A stretch of DNA of 64,000 nt from Antilocapra americana (taxonomy: Eukaryota > Chordata > Mammalia > Artiodactyla > Antilocapridae): NCBI GenBank assembly GCA_007570785.1, contig ML660774.1, forward strand, positions 9,695,742 to 9,759,741. Direction: 5' to 3'. Shown piece after piece: positions 11,764 to 22,371 of the stretch (positions within the stretch are counted from its first letter, which is position 1; each line of letters starts with the position of its first letter). The position numbers were made by a program, and so were the translations under genes. Under the pieces are notes generated by a model. It was not told the DNA's origin. It saw only the letters and a list, made by a program, of their open reading frames with translations, and ran no database searches.

Positions 11764-11812
11764 ATTTATTTTTTCTTTACATTATCGTGTCAGTTTTGCC
11801 ATACATTGACAC
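11764..11812 (-). mobile_element. Very short L1 3' tail
   Basis: The 49 bases contain 'cagttttgccatacattgac', the antisense end of a bovid L1. 'taatttttttaatta' (11749-11763) and 'taattttttaatta' (11813-11826) look like a TSD. This would be an extremely 5'-truncated insertion. Confidence 0.6.
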
Positions 11813-11826
11813 TAATTTTTTAATTA

Positions 11827-12714
11827 TTCTGAAAGCTATGAGGTTAGATAAAATAAACATTTCCAATTAGAACCCAGTGATGATTTAAGATATTTTTATC
11901 GCCTGTTTTTCTCATTGTGTCCCATTAAGTTGTATTCATTTCTCATTTTTGGAAATAAGTAGAAACAATACTGAATAGATTTTTATTTAAAAGCATGTAA
12001 AATTCTTTTATTATCTTAGTCTAAAGTTTATCACATCAAGATTTAAATGAAGGGGAAATTGAAAAAGAAATAAAGATAATTGATATAAATAGCAGAAAAG
12101 AGTAGAAAACAAGAAGACTGCTTTAGGCTACTAATTAAAAGAGACAAGATAATTTGCAGTGGGTGTGGATTCAAGAATAAAGTGAAAAGAATACAGTAAA
12201 TTATTCTTGATGGAAATTAGGACTGCTTTTAGTAGTAATTCTTATATTAAAGTGTAAGTATGACTCTAATTAAAATAATGCCCACAGTTGTCAAGTAGAA
12301 ATATGCCTGTGAAATTAGCATATTAACAAGACTCATCTTTCTCACAAAATGTGCTCGTACCATTATTCTTGGAACAGTCTAACACGTTTAATAGTATTCG
12401 AATCCTGTTAGAAATGGTGTATTTCATTCCGACGGCTATTTAAAGCCTTTCCCAAGAGCATATAACTCCTACAAGTCTAGATAAAAAACTTCTCTTATTC
12501 TTCTGGATGTTCGTTAACACAATTTCAAGTGTATGCAATTTACTGCCCCATGCCATGCTGTTGGTGTTTGTTCCAATGTAAATGAAACGATGATGGTAGA
12601 TAGCTCAAATGAAGGACATGATGGTGGTTTGTGCTGTCAGGTATTGGAGAGACACGCTTGCCGGAAGAAAAGAACTCACAGTTTTAATCTCAGTATTATC
12701 TTTGTTTACTTCAG
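11827..12714. other. No recognised feature
   Basis: AT-rich, with short open frames only. No repeat recognised. Confidence 0.4.
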
Positions 12715-12850
12715 TAATAACTCACAAAATCCCTGTGAAGTCACTGCTACTATTTCTACCACTTTATAAATGAGAAAGCGGAGGCTCAAAAAGGCTATCT
12801 ATTTGTGTAACATTTCCAAGTTGGCATAACTGGTACATGGCAAAAATAGC
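12715..12850 (-). mobile_element. MIR SINE fragment, antisense
   Basis: 'ataaatgagaaagcggaggc' followed by 'ggcataactggtacatgg' follows MIR read backwards (the 'gaggaaactgaggc' block). Diverged. Confidence 0.52.
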
Positions 12851-13191
12851 AAATATAATTTAAACAGCAAAGTTGGCAAACTAAAGAAACAATTACAAGA
12901 ATGTTTTGGCTTTCTCCCACGGCATTAGAATAATTGATCTTGAGTGAAATATTAAATGGCTAAATATTTAATCTTATGAATCACTTAAAGACACTATATA
13001 ATTAATTTGAATGAGAATTTGATGCTATTTAAAAAATAGTTTTCCTATTATTTATGTTACAGGAGATAATTAGAATAAATATAAAAACAAGGAAAGAAAA
13101 AACAAAATATTCAGCTAATCCAAAGCAAGCCTCTCAGGTATCTTTTTCTGTTAGATTTTTTGATAGACTTAGTCAGATTTCTTATTTAAAA
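12851..13191. other. No recognised feature
   Basis: A-rich unassigned DNA between a MIR piece and a BovB fragment. Confidence 0.4.
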
Positions 13192-13740
13192 GCTTGTTGT
13201 TCAGTCACTCAGTCATGTCCAACTTTGCCACCTCATGGACTGTAGCACGCCAGCATTCCCTGTCCTTTAGTATCTCTGGAGTTTGCTCAAACTCATGTTC
13301 ATTGAGTCAGTGATACCATCCAACCATCTCATCCTCTGTTGCCCCCTTCTCCTCCTGCCCTCAATCTTTCCCAGCATCAGGGTCTTTTCCAGTGAGTTAG
13401 CTGTTCTCATCAGGTAGCCAAAGTATTGAAGCTTCAGCTTTAGCTTCAGCATCCATTCTTCCAATGAATATTCAGGGTTGATTTCCTTTAGGATCGACTG
13501 GTTTGATGTCCTTGATGTCCAAGGGATTCTCAAGAGTCTTTTTCAGCACCACAGTTTGAAAGCATTAGTTCTTCAGCACTCAGCCTTCTTAATGGTCCAT
13601 CTCTCACATCCATACATGACTACCAGAAAAGCCATTGCTTTGACTATTTGGACCTTTGTTGGCAAAGTGATATCTCTGCTTTTTAATAGACTGTCTAGGT
13701 ATGTCATAGCTTTTCTTCCAAGGAACAAGCTTAGCCAACC
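13192..13740 (-). mobile_element. BovB LINE 3' fragment
   Basis: Antisense BovB (RTE clade LINE). It starts with the 3' end 'gttcagtcactcagtcatg' and covers the C-terminal part of ORF2. The minus-strand frame at 13267-13533 carries the recognisable segments [16 protein letters not shown] and [14 protein letters not shown] (the latter as [10 protein letters not shown] here). Truncated at both ends relative to a full element of about 3.2 kb, and not functional. Confidence 0.95.
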
Positions 13741-13861
13741 AGTGTTAAATAGATATACATTAAAATTCTATATTACCTTAGTCTGAGAGATGTATTCACA
13801 TAAAAAGTAATATTTCATTTTCATTTCTTTGACCTCTAGGGACCTGTCTGTTCCACAAGTT

Positions 13862-14252
13862 TGTTCAGTTTAGTTCAGTTGCTCAGTTGTATCCTACTCT
13901 TGGAGACCCCATGGACTGTAGCATGCCAGGCTTCCCTGTCCATCACCAACTCCCAGAACTTGCTTCAACTCATGTCCACCGCGTTGGTGATGCCATCTAA
14001 CCATCTCATCCTCTGTCATTCCCTTTTCCTGCCTTCAATTTTTCCCAGCATCAGGATCTTTTCTAATGAGTCACTTCTTTGTAACAGGTGGCCAAAGTAT
14101 TGGAGTTTCAGCTTCAATATCAGTCCTTCCAGTGAACACCCAGGACTGATCTCCTTTAGGATAGACTGGTTGGATCTCCTTGCAGTGCAAGGGATTCTCA
14201 AGAGTCTTCTCCAACACCACAGTTTGAAAGCATTAGTTCTTCTGTTTCAATT
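13862..14252 (-). mobile_element. BovB LINE 3' fragment
   Basis: Second antisense BovB 3' end, starting 'ttgttcagtttagttcagtt'. It is a separate insertion because it begins again at the 3' terminus. Its minus-strand frame at 14016-14201 keeps [19 protein letters not shown]. It ends within the ORF2 C-terminal region. Confidence 0.95.
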
Positions 14253-14384
14253 CATTGTTTGAATTACCTGAGGTGGTGTTTTATTTTCTCTAAACTCACA
14301 ATTTGGCAAGCTGTCTGGTTGGTTAGATGCTTGGGATTCAACCTGCAAGTGCAATATTTTTTTTGGAGGTGATGGATATGTTCA

Positions 14385-15337
14385 TTTTTTAAATTGGAGA
14401 AGAGTTGATTTACAATGTTTTGTTAGTTTCAGGTGTGCATCAAAGTGAATCAGTAACACGTATACATATATCCACTCTTCTTTGATTTTTACCTATGTAG
14501 GCCATTACAGAGTATTGAGTAGGGGTCCCTGTGCTATACAGCAAGTCTGTATTACTTACCTGTTTTATGTATAGTATGTGTACGTATTCTTCCATTTATT
14601 CTTAACTCCTTCATAACCATATGATTGTTTTCTATATCTGTAACTATATCTCTGTTTTGTAGATAAGTTTATTTGTATTCTTTTTCAGTTTCCACACATC
14701 ACTGATATCATAGTCTTTTTCTGTCTGGCTTTACTCAGTATGACAGTCTGTAGGTCCATCCATGTTGCTGCAGATTGCATTATTTCATTCGTTTTTGTGG
14801 CTGAGTGTCCTCCATTGTATATATGTAGCACATCTTCTTTTCCGTTCCTCTGTTGATAGACTTTTAGGTTGCTTCCATGTCCTAGCTATTGTACACAGTG
14901 CTGCTGCAATCATTAGGCTGCATGGATCTTTTTGAATTATGGTTTTCTCTGGATGTATGCCCAGCAGTGGGTTGATAGCTCATATGGTAGCTTTGCTTTT
15001 TTAACAATATACAAACAGCCCATGAAGTTCAATATGAAAAGAAACAATCCAAAAAATGGGCAGAAAATCTAAATAGACATTTCTCCAAAGAAGACATACA
15101 GATGGTCAACTAACAGATGAAAAGATGCTCAGCATCACTAATTACTAGAGAAATACAAATCAAAACTTCATTGAGATATCATTTCACACTGGTCAGAATA
15201 GTCATCATCAAAAAAGTCTACAACTAGTAAATGCTGGAGAGGGTGTGGAGAAAAGGGACATTTCCTACTCTGTTGGTGGGAATGTATACTGGTATAGCCA
15301 CTACGGAGCAGACTACAGAGCTTCCTGAAAAACTGGG
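14385..15337 (-). mobile_element. L1 3' portion with inverted 5' segment
   Basis: 14385-15000 is antisense L1: 3' UTR ('tgatttacaatgttttgtta') and the ORF2 end ('ccatgtcctagctattgtac'). 15001-15337 is L1 ORF2 in forward orientation ('gggcagaaaatctaaataga', 'gtggagaaaagggacatttc'). The break falls at the T run near 15000. In ORF2 the two pieces are almost continuous, the forward piece ending 'cctgaaaaactggg', so little was lost. This is a textbook twin-priming inversion. A weak TSD 'agtgca' may lie at 14348-14353 and 15338-15343. Confidence 0.87.
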
Positions 15338-15750
15338 AGTGCATGTGAATTCACTAACTTCTTAGGTTGACCACTTCTTAGGCAATGCTCTGTGGTCTTC
15401 TTTTTCCTCTGTATAATACACTTAAATTGTCAGTGTTTGTCTATCATGTGTCTCGTCCCATGTTAAGTCTGAAAGTTTAAAACTGAATAAGTCTGAGTCT
15501 TGGCTGATGATGTATATTTTAAAGCTGCAGGAGGACGCAGGTTCTTAAAGAGACAACTACCGTCATGTGTGCATAAATATCTCCTGAAGGCAGGTGTGAA
15601 ACACTTAATTGGAATATTCTCATAGAGACCCTTTCTATTTGTTTTCTTTTTCTTTTTTCTTCCATTAATGCTGTCAACATAGAATACTGAAAAAAAATAT
15701 ACGAAATAAAAGAGTTCTGACTTCTCAGTCAGTGATACATTTTTTATATG
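15338..15750. other. No recognised feature
   Basis: Unassigned AT-rich DNA. A 105-codon minus-strand frame (15463-15780) with a lysine run has no recognisable domain and looks incidental. Confidence 0.35.
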
Positions 15751-16020
15751 ATGTTTAGAATAGGCAAACAGATACTTCATTTAGATCCACAGAAGACATT
15801 TATAGAAACTCCCAAGAATGATACTTCTGCACTTGCTCAAACTGTCACAGTTAGCAGTGAAGACAGAAATAGCCAGGGAATGTTTATCTTATAATTAAGA
15901 CAATCATTTCTTTTGCCTGTGTCTGAACTTCCAGCTGTAGATGGAGAGGAGGAGTCTGATAGCCCTGTGATCCCTTCAGCTAAGAAGCCAGTGATTCCTC
16001 CGTCAACAGCCCTGCTTTAG
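15751..16020 (+). pseudogene. Possible coding remnant, unidentified
   Basis: One forward frame reads 47 codons from an ATG at 15751, hits a TAA at 15892, then continues 41 codons in the same frame to a TAG at 16018. The residues look protein-like: NDTSALAQTVTVSSEDRNSQ in the first part, and ELPAVDGEEESDSPVIPSAK in the second. An AATAAA lies about 30 bases after the last stop (near 16048). A pyrimidine-rich run ending in AG (about 15903-15930) could be a splice acceptor. It might be a decayed processed pseudogene end, a terminal exon, or chance. I recognise no family. Confidence 0.18.
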
Positions 16021-16126
16021 TACGGGGATCCATCTAACACAGGATGCAAATAAAGATCAGTGATAGCAGAGACCAGAATGGTGGTGAAAGATGAAGATTT
16101 AGAATGAGTTCTTACAGACAGATATT

Positions 16127-16157
<31 letters not shown>

Positions 16158-16290
16158 TTTTAATTTTCTTTATTGTGTTGGTTTTGCCATATATTGACAT
16201 GAAACCGCCATGGGTGTACATATGCTCCCCCTCCAGAACCCCCCTTCCTCCTCCCTCCCGATTTCTTCCCCCTGGGTCATCTCGGTATTT
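16127..16290 (-). mobile_element. L1 3' end with (TTTA)n tail
   Basis: A (TTTA)n tract at about 16127-16160 is followed by 'ttattgtgttggttttgcca', 'catgaaaccgccatgggtgt' and a C-rich stretch. This is the antisense end of a bovid L1, with the tail expanded as a microsatellite. Confidence 0.78.
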
Positions 16291-16380
16291 TAAATAGCTT
16301 GTTCTTGTTAAATGATAAATGATGGTTAATGTCAGAATAATATTTTGCATAATTTCTCTCTCCGGTATACACACACACAC

Positions 16381-18667
16381 TGTTGCTGTTCACTTGCTCA
16401 GTTGTATCTGACTCTTTGAGACCCTTTGGACTGCACAACGCCAGACTTCCCTGTTCATCACCAACTCTCAGAGCTTGTGCAAACTCATGTCCATTGAGTT
16501 GGTGATGCCATCCAACCATCTCATCCTCCGTCATCCCCTTCTCCTCCTGTCTTCAATCTTTCCCAGCATCAGAGTCTTTTTTAATGAGTCAGTTCTTTGC
16601 TTCATGTGACCAGTGTATTAGAGCTTCAGCATCAGTCCTTCCAATGAATATTCAGGACTGATTTCCTTTAGGATGGACTGGCTGGATCTCCTTGCAGTCC
16701 AAGGGACTCTCAAGAGTCGTCTCCAACACCACAGTTCAAAGCATCAGTTCTTCGGCACTCAGCTTTCTTTATAGTCCAACTCACATCCATACATGACTAC
16801 TGGAAAAACCACAGCTTTGACTAGACGGGATCTTTTTTGGCAGAGTAATGTCTCTGCTTTTGAACATGTTACCTATGTTTGTCATAGCTTTTCTTCCAAG
16901 AGGCAAGCACCTTTTAATTTTATGGCTTTAGTCCCCATCTGCAGTGATTTTGGAGCCCAAGAAAATAAAGTTTGTCACGGTTTCCATTGTTTTCCCATCT
17001 GTTTGCCATGAAGTGATGGGACTGGATGCCATGATCTTCGTCTTTTGAGTGTTGAGTTTTAAACCAACTTTTTCACTCTCCTCTTTTACTTTCATCAAGA
17101 GGATCTTTAGTTCTTCACTTTTTGCCCTAAGGGTGGTGTCGTGTGCATATCTGAGGTAATTGCTATTTCTCCTGGCAATCTTGATTCCAGCTTGTGCTTC
17201 ATCCAGCCCAGCGTTTTGCATGGTGTACTCTGCCTATAAGTTAAATAAGCAGGGTGACAGTATACAGCCTTGACATACTTATTCCCCAATTTGGAACCAG
17301 TCTGTTTTTCCATGTCCAGTTCTAACTGTTGCTTCTTGTCCTGCATACAGACTTATCAGGTGGCTGCTGGGTGGTCTGGTATTCCCATCTCTTTAAGAGT
17401 TTTCCATAGTTGTGATCCACACACACAGAGGCTTTGGTGTAGTCAATGGAGAGGTCGATGTTTTTCTGGAATTCTGTTGCTATTTTTATGATCCATCAGA
17501 TGTAGACAGTTTTATCTCTGGCTCCTCTGCCTTTTCCAAATCCAGCTTAAACATCGGGAAGTTCTTCATTCATGTACTGTTGAAGCCTAGCTTGTAGAAT
17601 TTTGAAGATTACTTTGCTAGTGTTTCAGATGAGTGCAATTGTGCGATAGTTTGAACATTCATTGTTGCCTTTCTTTGAGACTGGAATGAAAACTGACCTT
17701 TTCCAGTCCTGTGGCCCCTGCTGAGTCTTCCAAATTTGCTGGCATATTGAGTGTAGTACTTTCACAGCATCATCTTTTAGGATTTGAAGTAGCTCAACTG
17801 GAATTCCATAACTTCCACTTGATTTGTTTGTAGTGATGCTTCCTAAAGCCCACTTGACTTAGCACTCCAGGATATCTGACTCTAAGTGAGTGATCACACC
17901 ATCGTGGTTATCTGGGTCATAAACATATTTTTTTTTGTATAGTTCTTCTGTGTATTCTTGCCACCTCTTAATATCTTCTGCTTCTGTTAGGTCCATACCA
18001 TTCTGTCCTTTATTGAGCCCTTTTTTGCATGAAATGTTCCCTTGATTTCTCTCATTTTCTTGAAGAGATCTCCAGTCTTTCTGATTCTATTGTTTTCCTC
18101 TAATTCTTTGCATTAGGAAGGCTTTCTTATCTCCTCTTGCTGTTCTTTGGAACTCTGCATTCAAATGGGAATATCTTTCCTTTTCTCCTTTGCCTTTCAG
18201 TTCTCTTGTTTTCTCAGCTATGTGTAAGGCTCCTTTTACAAACATTTAGCCTTTTTGAATTTCTTTTTCTTGGGAATGGTCTTGATCACCACCTCCTGTA
18301 CAGTGTCACGAACCTCTGTCCATAGTTCTTCAGGCACATTGTCTATTAGATCTAATCCCTTGAATCTATTTGTCACTTCTACTGTATAATCATAAAGGAT
18401 TTGATTTAGACCATACCTGGATAGCCTAGTGGTTTTCCCTACTTTCTTCCACTTAAGTCCGAATTTTGCAATTAAGAAGTTCATGATCTGAGCCATAGTC
18501 AGCTCCTGGTCTTGTTTTTGCTGACTGTATAGAGCTTCTCCATCTTCAGTTGCAAAGAATATAATCAGTCTTATTTCAGTATTGACCATCTGGTAATGTA
18601 CATTGTAGAGATACCTCTTGTATTGCTTGAAGAGGGTGATTCCTATGACCAGTGCATTGTCTTGGTC
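16381..18667 (-). mobile_element. Long BovB LINE copy, ORF2 decayed
   Basis: The longest BovB here, about 2.3 kb. Going 5' to 3' on the minus strand, the region before the reverse transcriptase (RT) comes first: an open frame of 150 codons at 18236-18688 includes VPEELWTEVRDTVQEVV and IPKKKKFKKAKCL. The RT domain lies at about 16900-17700 and the C-terminal region at about 16381-16800. The RT active-site box, normally YADD, reads YAHD (17138-17149). Many frameshifts and stops separate the open pieces, so it is inactive. The endonuclease region is missing or cut. Confidence 0.97.
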
Positions 18668-18725
18668 CAGCATAATATTGTAAAGCAATTATCCTTCAGA
18701 TGAATAATAAATAAATTTTAAAAAT
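18668..18725 (+). mobile_element. Short L1 3' tail
   Basis: 'attgtaaagcaattatcctt' followed by an AT-rich tail 'aataataaataaatttt' is the forward end of a bovid L1. It abuts the 5' break of the BovB copy, so it may mark the site into which one of the two inserted. Confidence 0.6.
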
Positions 18726-19137
18726 ACACATATAAGTTATAAGAAAATACAGAGAGAGCCATTGTTTCTGCTTAAGGATAGCAAGGAAAGCTACTGAGAT
18801 GATATGACATTGAAATGGGCTTTAAGAGTAAGTGGGAGTTTTCCAGACAGACAAGGCAGGAGGAAATGATGTTCCAAGCAGTTTGGAAGAGCATGAGCAG
18901 TTTCATAATCATAAAAATGCATGACCCACATTTTCAGGGGCAGCATGTTATTGGTCTGAACAGACAAGGGCTTAGATTGTTATTGAATTAACAGGAAAAA
19001 GAGGTTTCACTTTAATCTTTTACTTTTGAGGCTCTAGCCTGTGAAATAAGAGAAGTGGAATCTATTTCTTACTTTACCCCTTTAACCTCTCCTGAACTCA
19101 ATATTCACACATAGGCAGTGAGAGGAGTTGGACTAAA
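18726..19137. other. No recognised feature
   Basis: Unassigned DNA. Nothing coding-like. Confidence 0.4.
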
Positions 19138-19330
19138 TCAGCGGTTGGCAAACACTGTCTGCAAAGATCCAGGGAGGAGACGTTTTCAGCTCTGTGCACC
19201 ATGCAAGCTTTGGCTTTGTTGCCACTACTACACTCAATATTTATGGTGCAAAAAGAGCTACAGATGATCTGCAAACAGATGGACAAGGCTGGATTTTTAC
19301 CTGCAGGCTGCACTTGGTCAGCCCTGGCTG
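19138..19330 (+). mobile_element. hAT-Charlie type DNA transposon, non-autonomous
   Basis: It starts 'cagcggttggcaaac', like the 'caggggtcggcaaac' terminus, and ends with 'cttggtcagccctggctg', like the opposite inverted terminus. The middle 'gttttcagctctgtgcacca' fits the same family. Internally deleted and old. An 88-codon minus-strand frame across it is incidental. Confidence 0.5.
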
Positions 19331-19724
19331 AGTTAGTCTCTAAACCGCCCTTCTGCATTAACATTTAATGGATCTGTTGTTTTATCTCTGTTTCCTAAGT
19401 TCCATTGTTTCAGATAATTTTAATCACAGAGAAGCCTATTTTTGGATCAGGGCACTTTGGATCAAGGGTGGAGCTGAGTATCTTTCCTCACTTGCCTCAG
19501 ACAATTGATATGGACACTCACCTTTCTACACTGAGAAATCTAAATTCCAAGCTCTTAGGCAAGAGGCCAGAAATGAGAGTCACATAGTAGCTGAAGCAAA
19601 TGCTTATGTGGAGGAGTAAAGTAAAACTGAATATGCCTTTGGCTTATTGGTTATTTTGAATTAAAGTTACTTAAATAGCTAGTTCAAAAGAAGATACTCT
19701 GACCTTCCTTCCTCCCCCTTGAAA
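19331..19724. other. No recognised feature
   Basis: Unassigned DNA with one short incidental frame (19405-19587). Confidence 0.4.
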
Positions 19725-20060
19725 GTTGAAAATAAATCTCCTGTGTGAAGGATACTTGCCCTGTACCTGGAGGTTGGAGGCATGCTTACCCCCAGAGTTA
19801 GGGAATTTAGGCCAAGAAGGCTAAATAAACCATGTTACATGTTACATCTTCACTAATTTCGTATCCCAAACCCTGACCTCTTTGCCTTGTCAGTTCTTCA
19901 CAAATTTATTGTTTCCTTGTCTGAAAGGCATAAAAGCTACCTGCTCCAAGTCTTATATTTTATATGGGGCTCCTGGGCATAGGAAATTAAAAATTTCTCC
20001 TTTTAATCTGTCTTTTTTCAATTATTGGGTTAGCCAAAGAATCTAGAAGGGAAAATGGGA
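19725..20060 (+). mobile_element. Probable ERV LTR fragment
   Basis: It has the layout of an ERV1-like LTR end: a TATA-like 'ggcataaaagctacctg', then 'tggggctcctgggcatagga', 'attaaaaatttctcctttta' and 'atctgtctttttt', with an 'agccaaagaatctagaaggg' close. Ends and family are uncertain. Confidence 0.35.
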
Positions 20061-20860
20061 AAAGTTTTCCACCCCTACAGGAATATGACTAATCTTTTTC
20101 TGGCAAAATCTAGATAATATAAAATATAAGGTAATAATAATTTAACCTTGATTATAGCTATAGGGTTTATTTTAATGGTAGATATGTTTTCAATTAGTTT
20201 GGTCTTGTACAGATCAGAAGCAAGGGAATGTAACTCTCTGATGTACTATTCCATTTAGTGATTTTATTAAGCCAAACTTAAACATGTGTTTGGGTAGTGC
20301 TCAACTAATGAGATTTATCAGGAAAAAGTAAGATTATTAATTTTTCCAGTCCAGTATTACCTAAAGCAGCCCTGGAGGCGGAATAAAGACAATGAACTCT
20401 GTTCTTATCCTGAGAATCCTATGGAGGCAGAAACTCATTAAAATAGTTTTGCTTTAATAATTTTCGTGTGTCTTTCTGTAGAGTGAACACATGTTGAAGA
20501 GTTGCATGGAAGCAGTTGGAGGAGGAGGAGGGAGGAAAGTTCCAGACTAATGAAAAATTTTGACATATCAGTATCTAGTATCAAAGCAAAGATAATGTCA
20601 TTTTAGAACCAGTTTCTTCCGCTTCTGAATAATAAGGTATATTGGTCTCCGTTTGCCTCATTTAAAGAGTGTTTTAAAGAAAGACACATCAGTATTTGAA
20701 AACAAACAAAACATATTTTTGCACTGTGTATTACACATCTCTCTTATTGTTTGGTGAGAATGAAAATTCAGTGTATGAAGACAGAAGTTCAAGGTCAGAA
20801 CTGAGAATAAGGATGCACTGGTGGGTCAACATAAGGCCGGCAGTTTGGCTGTATCTCCTA
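20061..20860. other. No recognised feature
   Basis: AT-rich unassigned DNA. A 68-codon frame at 20696-20902 has no recognisable features. Confidence 0.4.
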
Positions 20861-21175
20861 TTAGAAAGAGAGTTTAAATTGGACGCCTGGACTCCTGACT
20901 AGAGACTGCATTAGTCTCTGTCCCTTGCAGCCATGTTCACTCGATGCATCAATACAAGTAATTGTGCTGTATTGTGCCATACCCACTCTTCCGGCCAGCT
21001 GGCACCCCCGATGGCCAACAAGCTGAGTTTGAGCTTGTTTAAGGTGGCGATGCTGCCTCTGGCAGCTCAGGTCCCTCGGTGACTTCACAGGGTAGAGCTG
21101 CTCTATCATCCTGAACTCATTAGACCAAAAGTCAGTAGGCTTTTCAGGCTTCACAGGGCATTCAATCTCTGTCAC
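20861..21175 (-). other. Uninterrupted 104-codon open frame, unknown
   Basis: The minus-strand frame from an ATG at 21175 begins MTEIECPVKPEKPTDFWSNE and continues with a basic, glutamine-rich part (QRQHRHLKQAQTQL). It is more GC-rich than its surroundings and lies against a hAT fragment. I recognise no domain, and see no splice context, promoter or poly(A) tail. It could be part of an unrecognised repeat or pseudogene. Probability of being a real gene is low. Confidence 0.15.
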
Positions 21176-21199
21176 AATTACTCAGCACTTCTATATAGA

Positions 21200-21425
21200 C
21201 AGTACATAAATGCAGGAGCATGGCTGTGTTTAATAAAACTTTGTGAATGCTGACATTTGAATTTCATGTAATTTTCAGGTATGACAAGGTACCAGTCTTA
21301 TTTTGATTTTTTATTCAATATTTAAAATATATAAATTTCATTTTTTAGGTTGCAGATCATACAAAAGCAGGCAGTGGGCCAGAGTTGACCTGTGGGCTCT
21401 AGTTTATCAGAGTCTGGACTAGACA
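21200..21425 (+). mobile_element. hAT-Charlie type DNA transposon, 3' half
   Basis: 'gagcatggctgtgtttaata', 'aaaactttgtgaatgctgac' and 'gcaggcagtgggccagag' up to 'tagtttatcagagtctgg' match the 3' half of the MER-type hAT with the 'caataaaactttatttac' core. The 5' half is absent. Confidence 0.65.
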
Positions 21426-21756
21426 CTTTTGGGAAAAAAAATAAACTTCATTTTTTTAAAAGTCATTCTATGTTGAACCTATTGGAAAGAGTTTAGCCAT
21501 AACTCTAACACTGTTAATGTGTTGCATTGCTATCCCCTTATTCAGAAGTATCTTCTGTTCTCTTCCTTTGGACCAGAACTCAGAGATGAACTGTCTTGTT
21601 TCTTTCCCTTTAATCCCTCCCTATTTCTTTCCTTTACAAGTGGCATGGGATAAACCTGCCAAGACATCTTTAAGAGCATGCTAGAGACACCTCCACGTGT
21701 CCCTAAATCACTGAAGTGAGTCAGAATGTGTCATCATTCTGATTAGTATAAATATG
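21426..21756. other. No recognised feature
   Basis: Unassigned DNA before a Bov-tA copy. Confidence 0.4.
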
Positions 21757-21944
21757 ATTGTGTGCTGTGTGTGCTCAGTCACTCGGTCTTGTTGGACTCT
21801 TTACAACCCCATGGACTGTAGCCCACCAGGCTCTTCTGTCCATGGAATTTCCCAGGTAAGGGTACTGGAGTGGGTTGTCATTTCCTCCTCTGGGGACCAT
21901 CCTGACTGCAAGCAGTCCTTATTGCTTCACCACCTAGGAAGCCC
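21757..21944 (-). mobile_element. Bov-tA SINE
   Basis: Antisense copy with 'accccatggactgtagccca' and a shortened head ending 'accacctaggaagccc'. The likely TSD is 'ataaatatg' (21748-21756) against 'ataagtatg' (21945-21953), one mismatch. Confidence 0.95.
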
Positions 21945-21954
21945 ATAAGTATGT

Positions 21955-22325
21955 TTTGTTGTTGTTGTTTTTTGTTTGGTTGCTCCGTCTTGTCTGACTC
22001 TTGGTGACCCCGTGGACTGTAGCATGCCAGGCTTGCCTGCCCTCCATTATCTCCCTGAGTTTGCTTGAACACATGTCCACTGAGGTGATGATGCCATCCA
22101 ACCATCTTATCCTCTGTGCTCCCTTCTTCTCTTGCCCTCAGTCTTTCCCAGCATCAGGGTCTTTTCCGGTGAATTGGCTCATCACATCAGGTGGCCAAAA
22201 TAATGGAGCTTCAGCTTCAGCATCAGTCCTTCCAATGAATATTCGGGGTTGATTTCCTTTAGGATTGGCTAGTTTGATCTCCTTGCTGTCCAAGGGACTC
22301 TCAAGAGTCTTTTCCAGCACCACAT
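21955..22325 (-). mobile_element. BovB LINE 3' fragment
   Basis: Antisense BovB 3' end beginning with a (TTG)n-like tract, then 'ggttgctccgtcttgtctga'. It covers the ORF2 C-terminal region up to 'gagtcttttccagcacca'. The minus-strand frame is broken. Confidence 0.94.
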
Positions 22326-22371
22326 TTACAATTCCTCACAAATTATTTGTAGACAAGTAAGTTGTGACCCA

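Noticed and set aside
18236..18688. 150-codon minus-strand frame as a novel protein
   Set aside because: It is the part of BovB ORF2 upstream of the reverse transcriptase. Its start codon region lies in an adjoining L1 tail, not in BovB.
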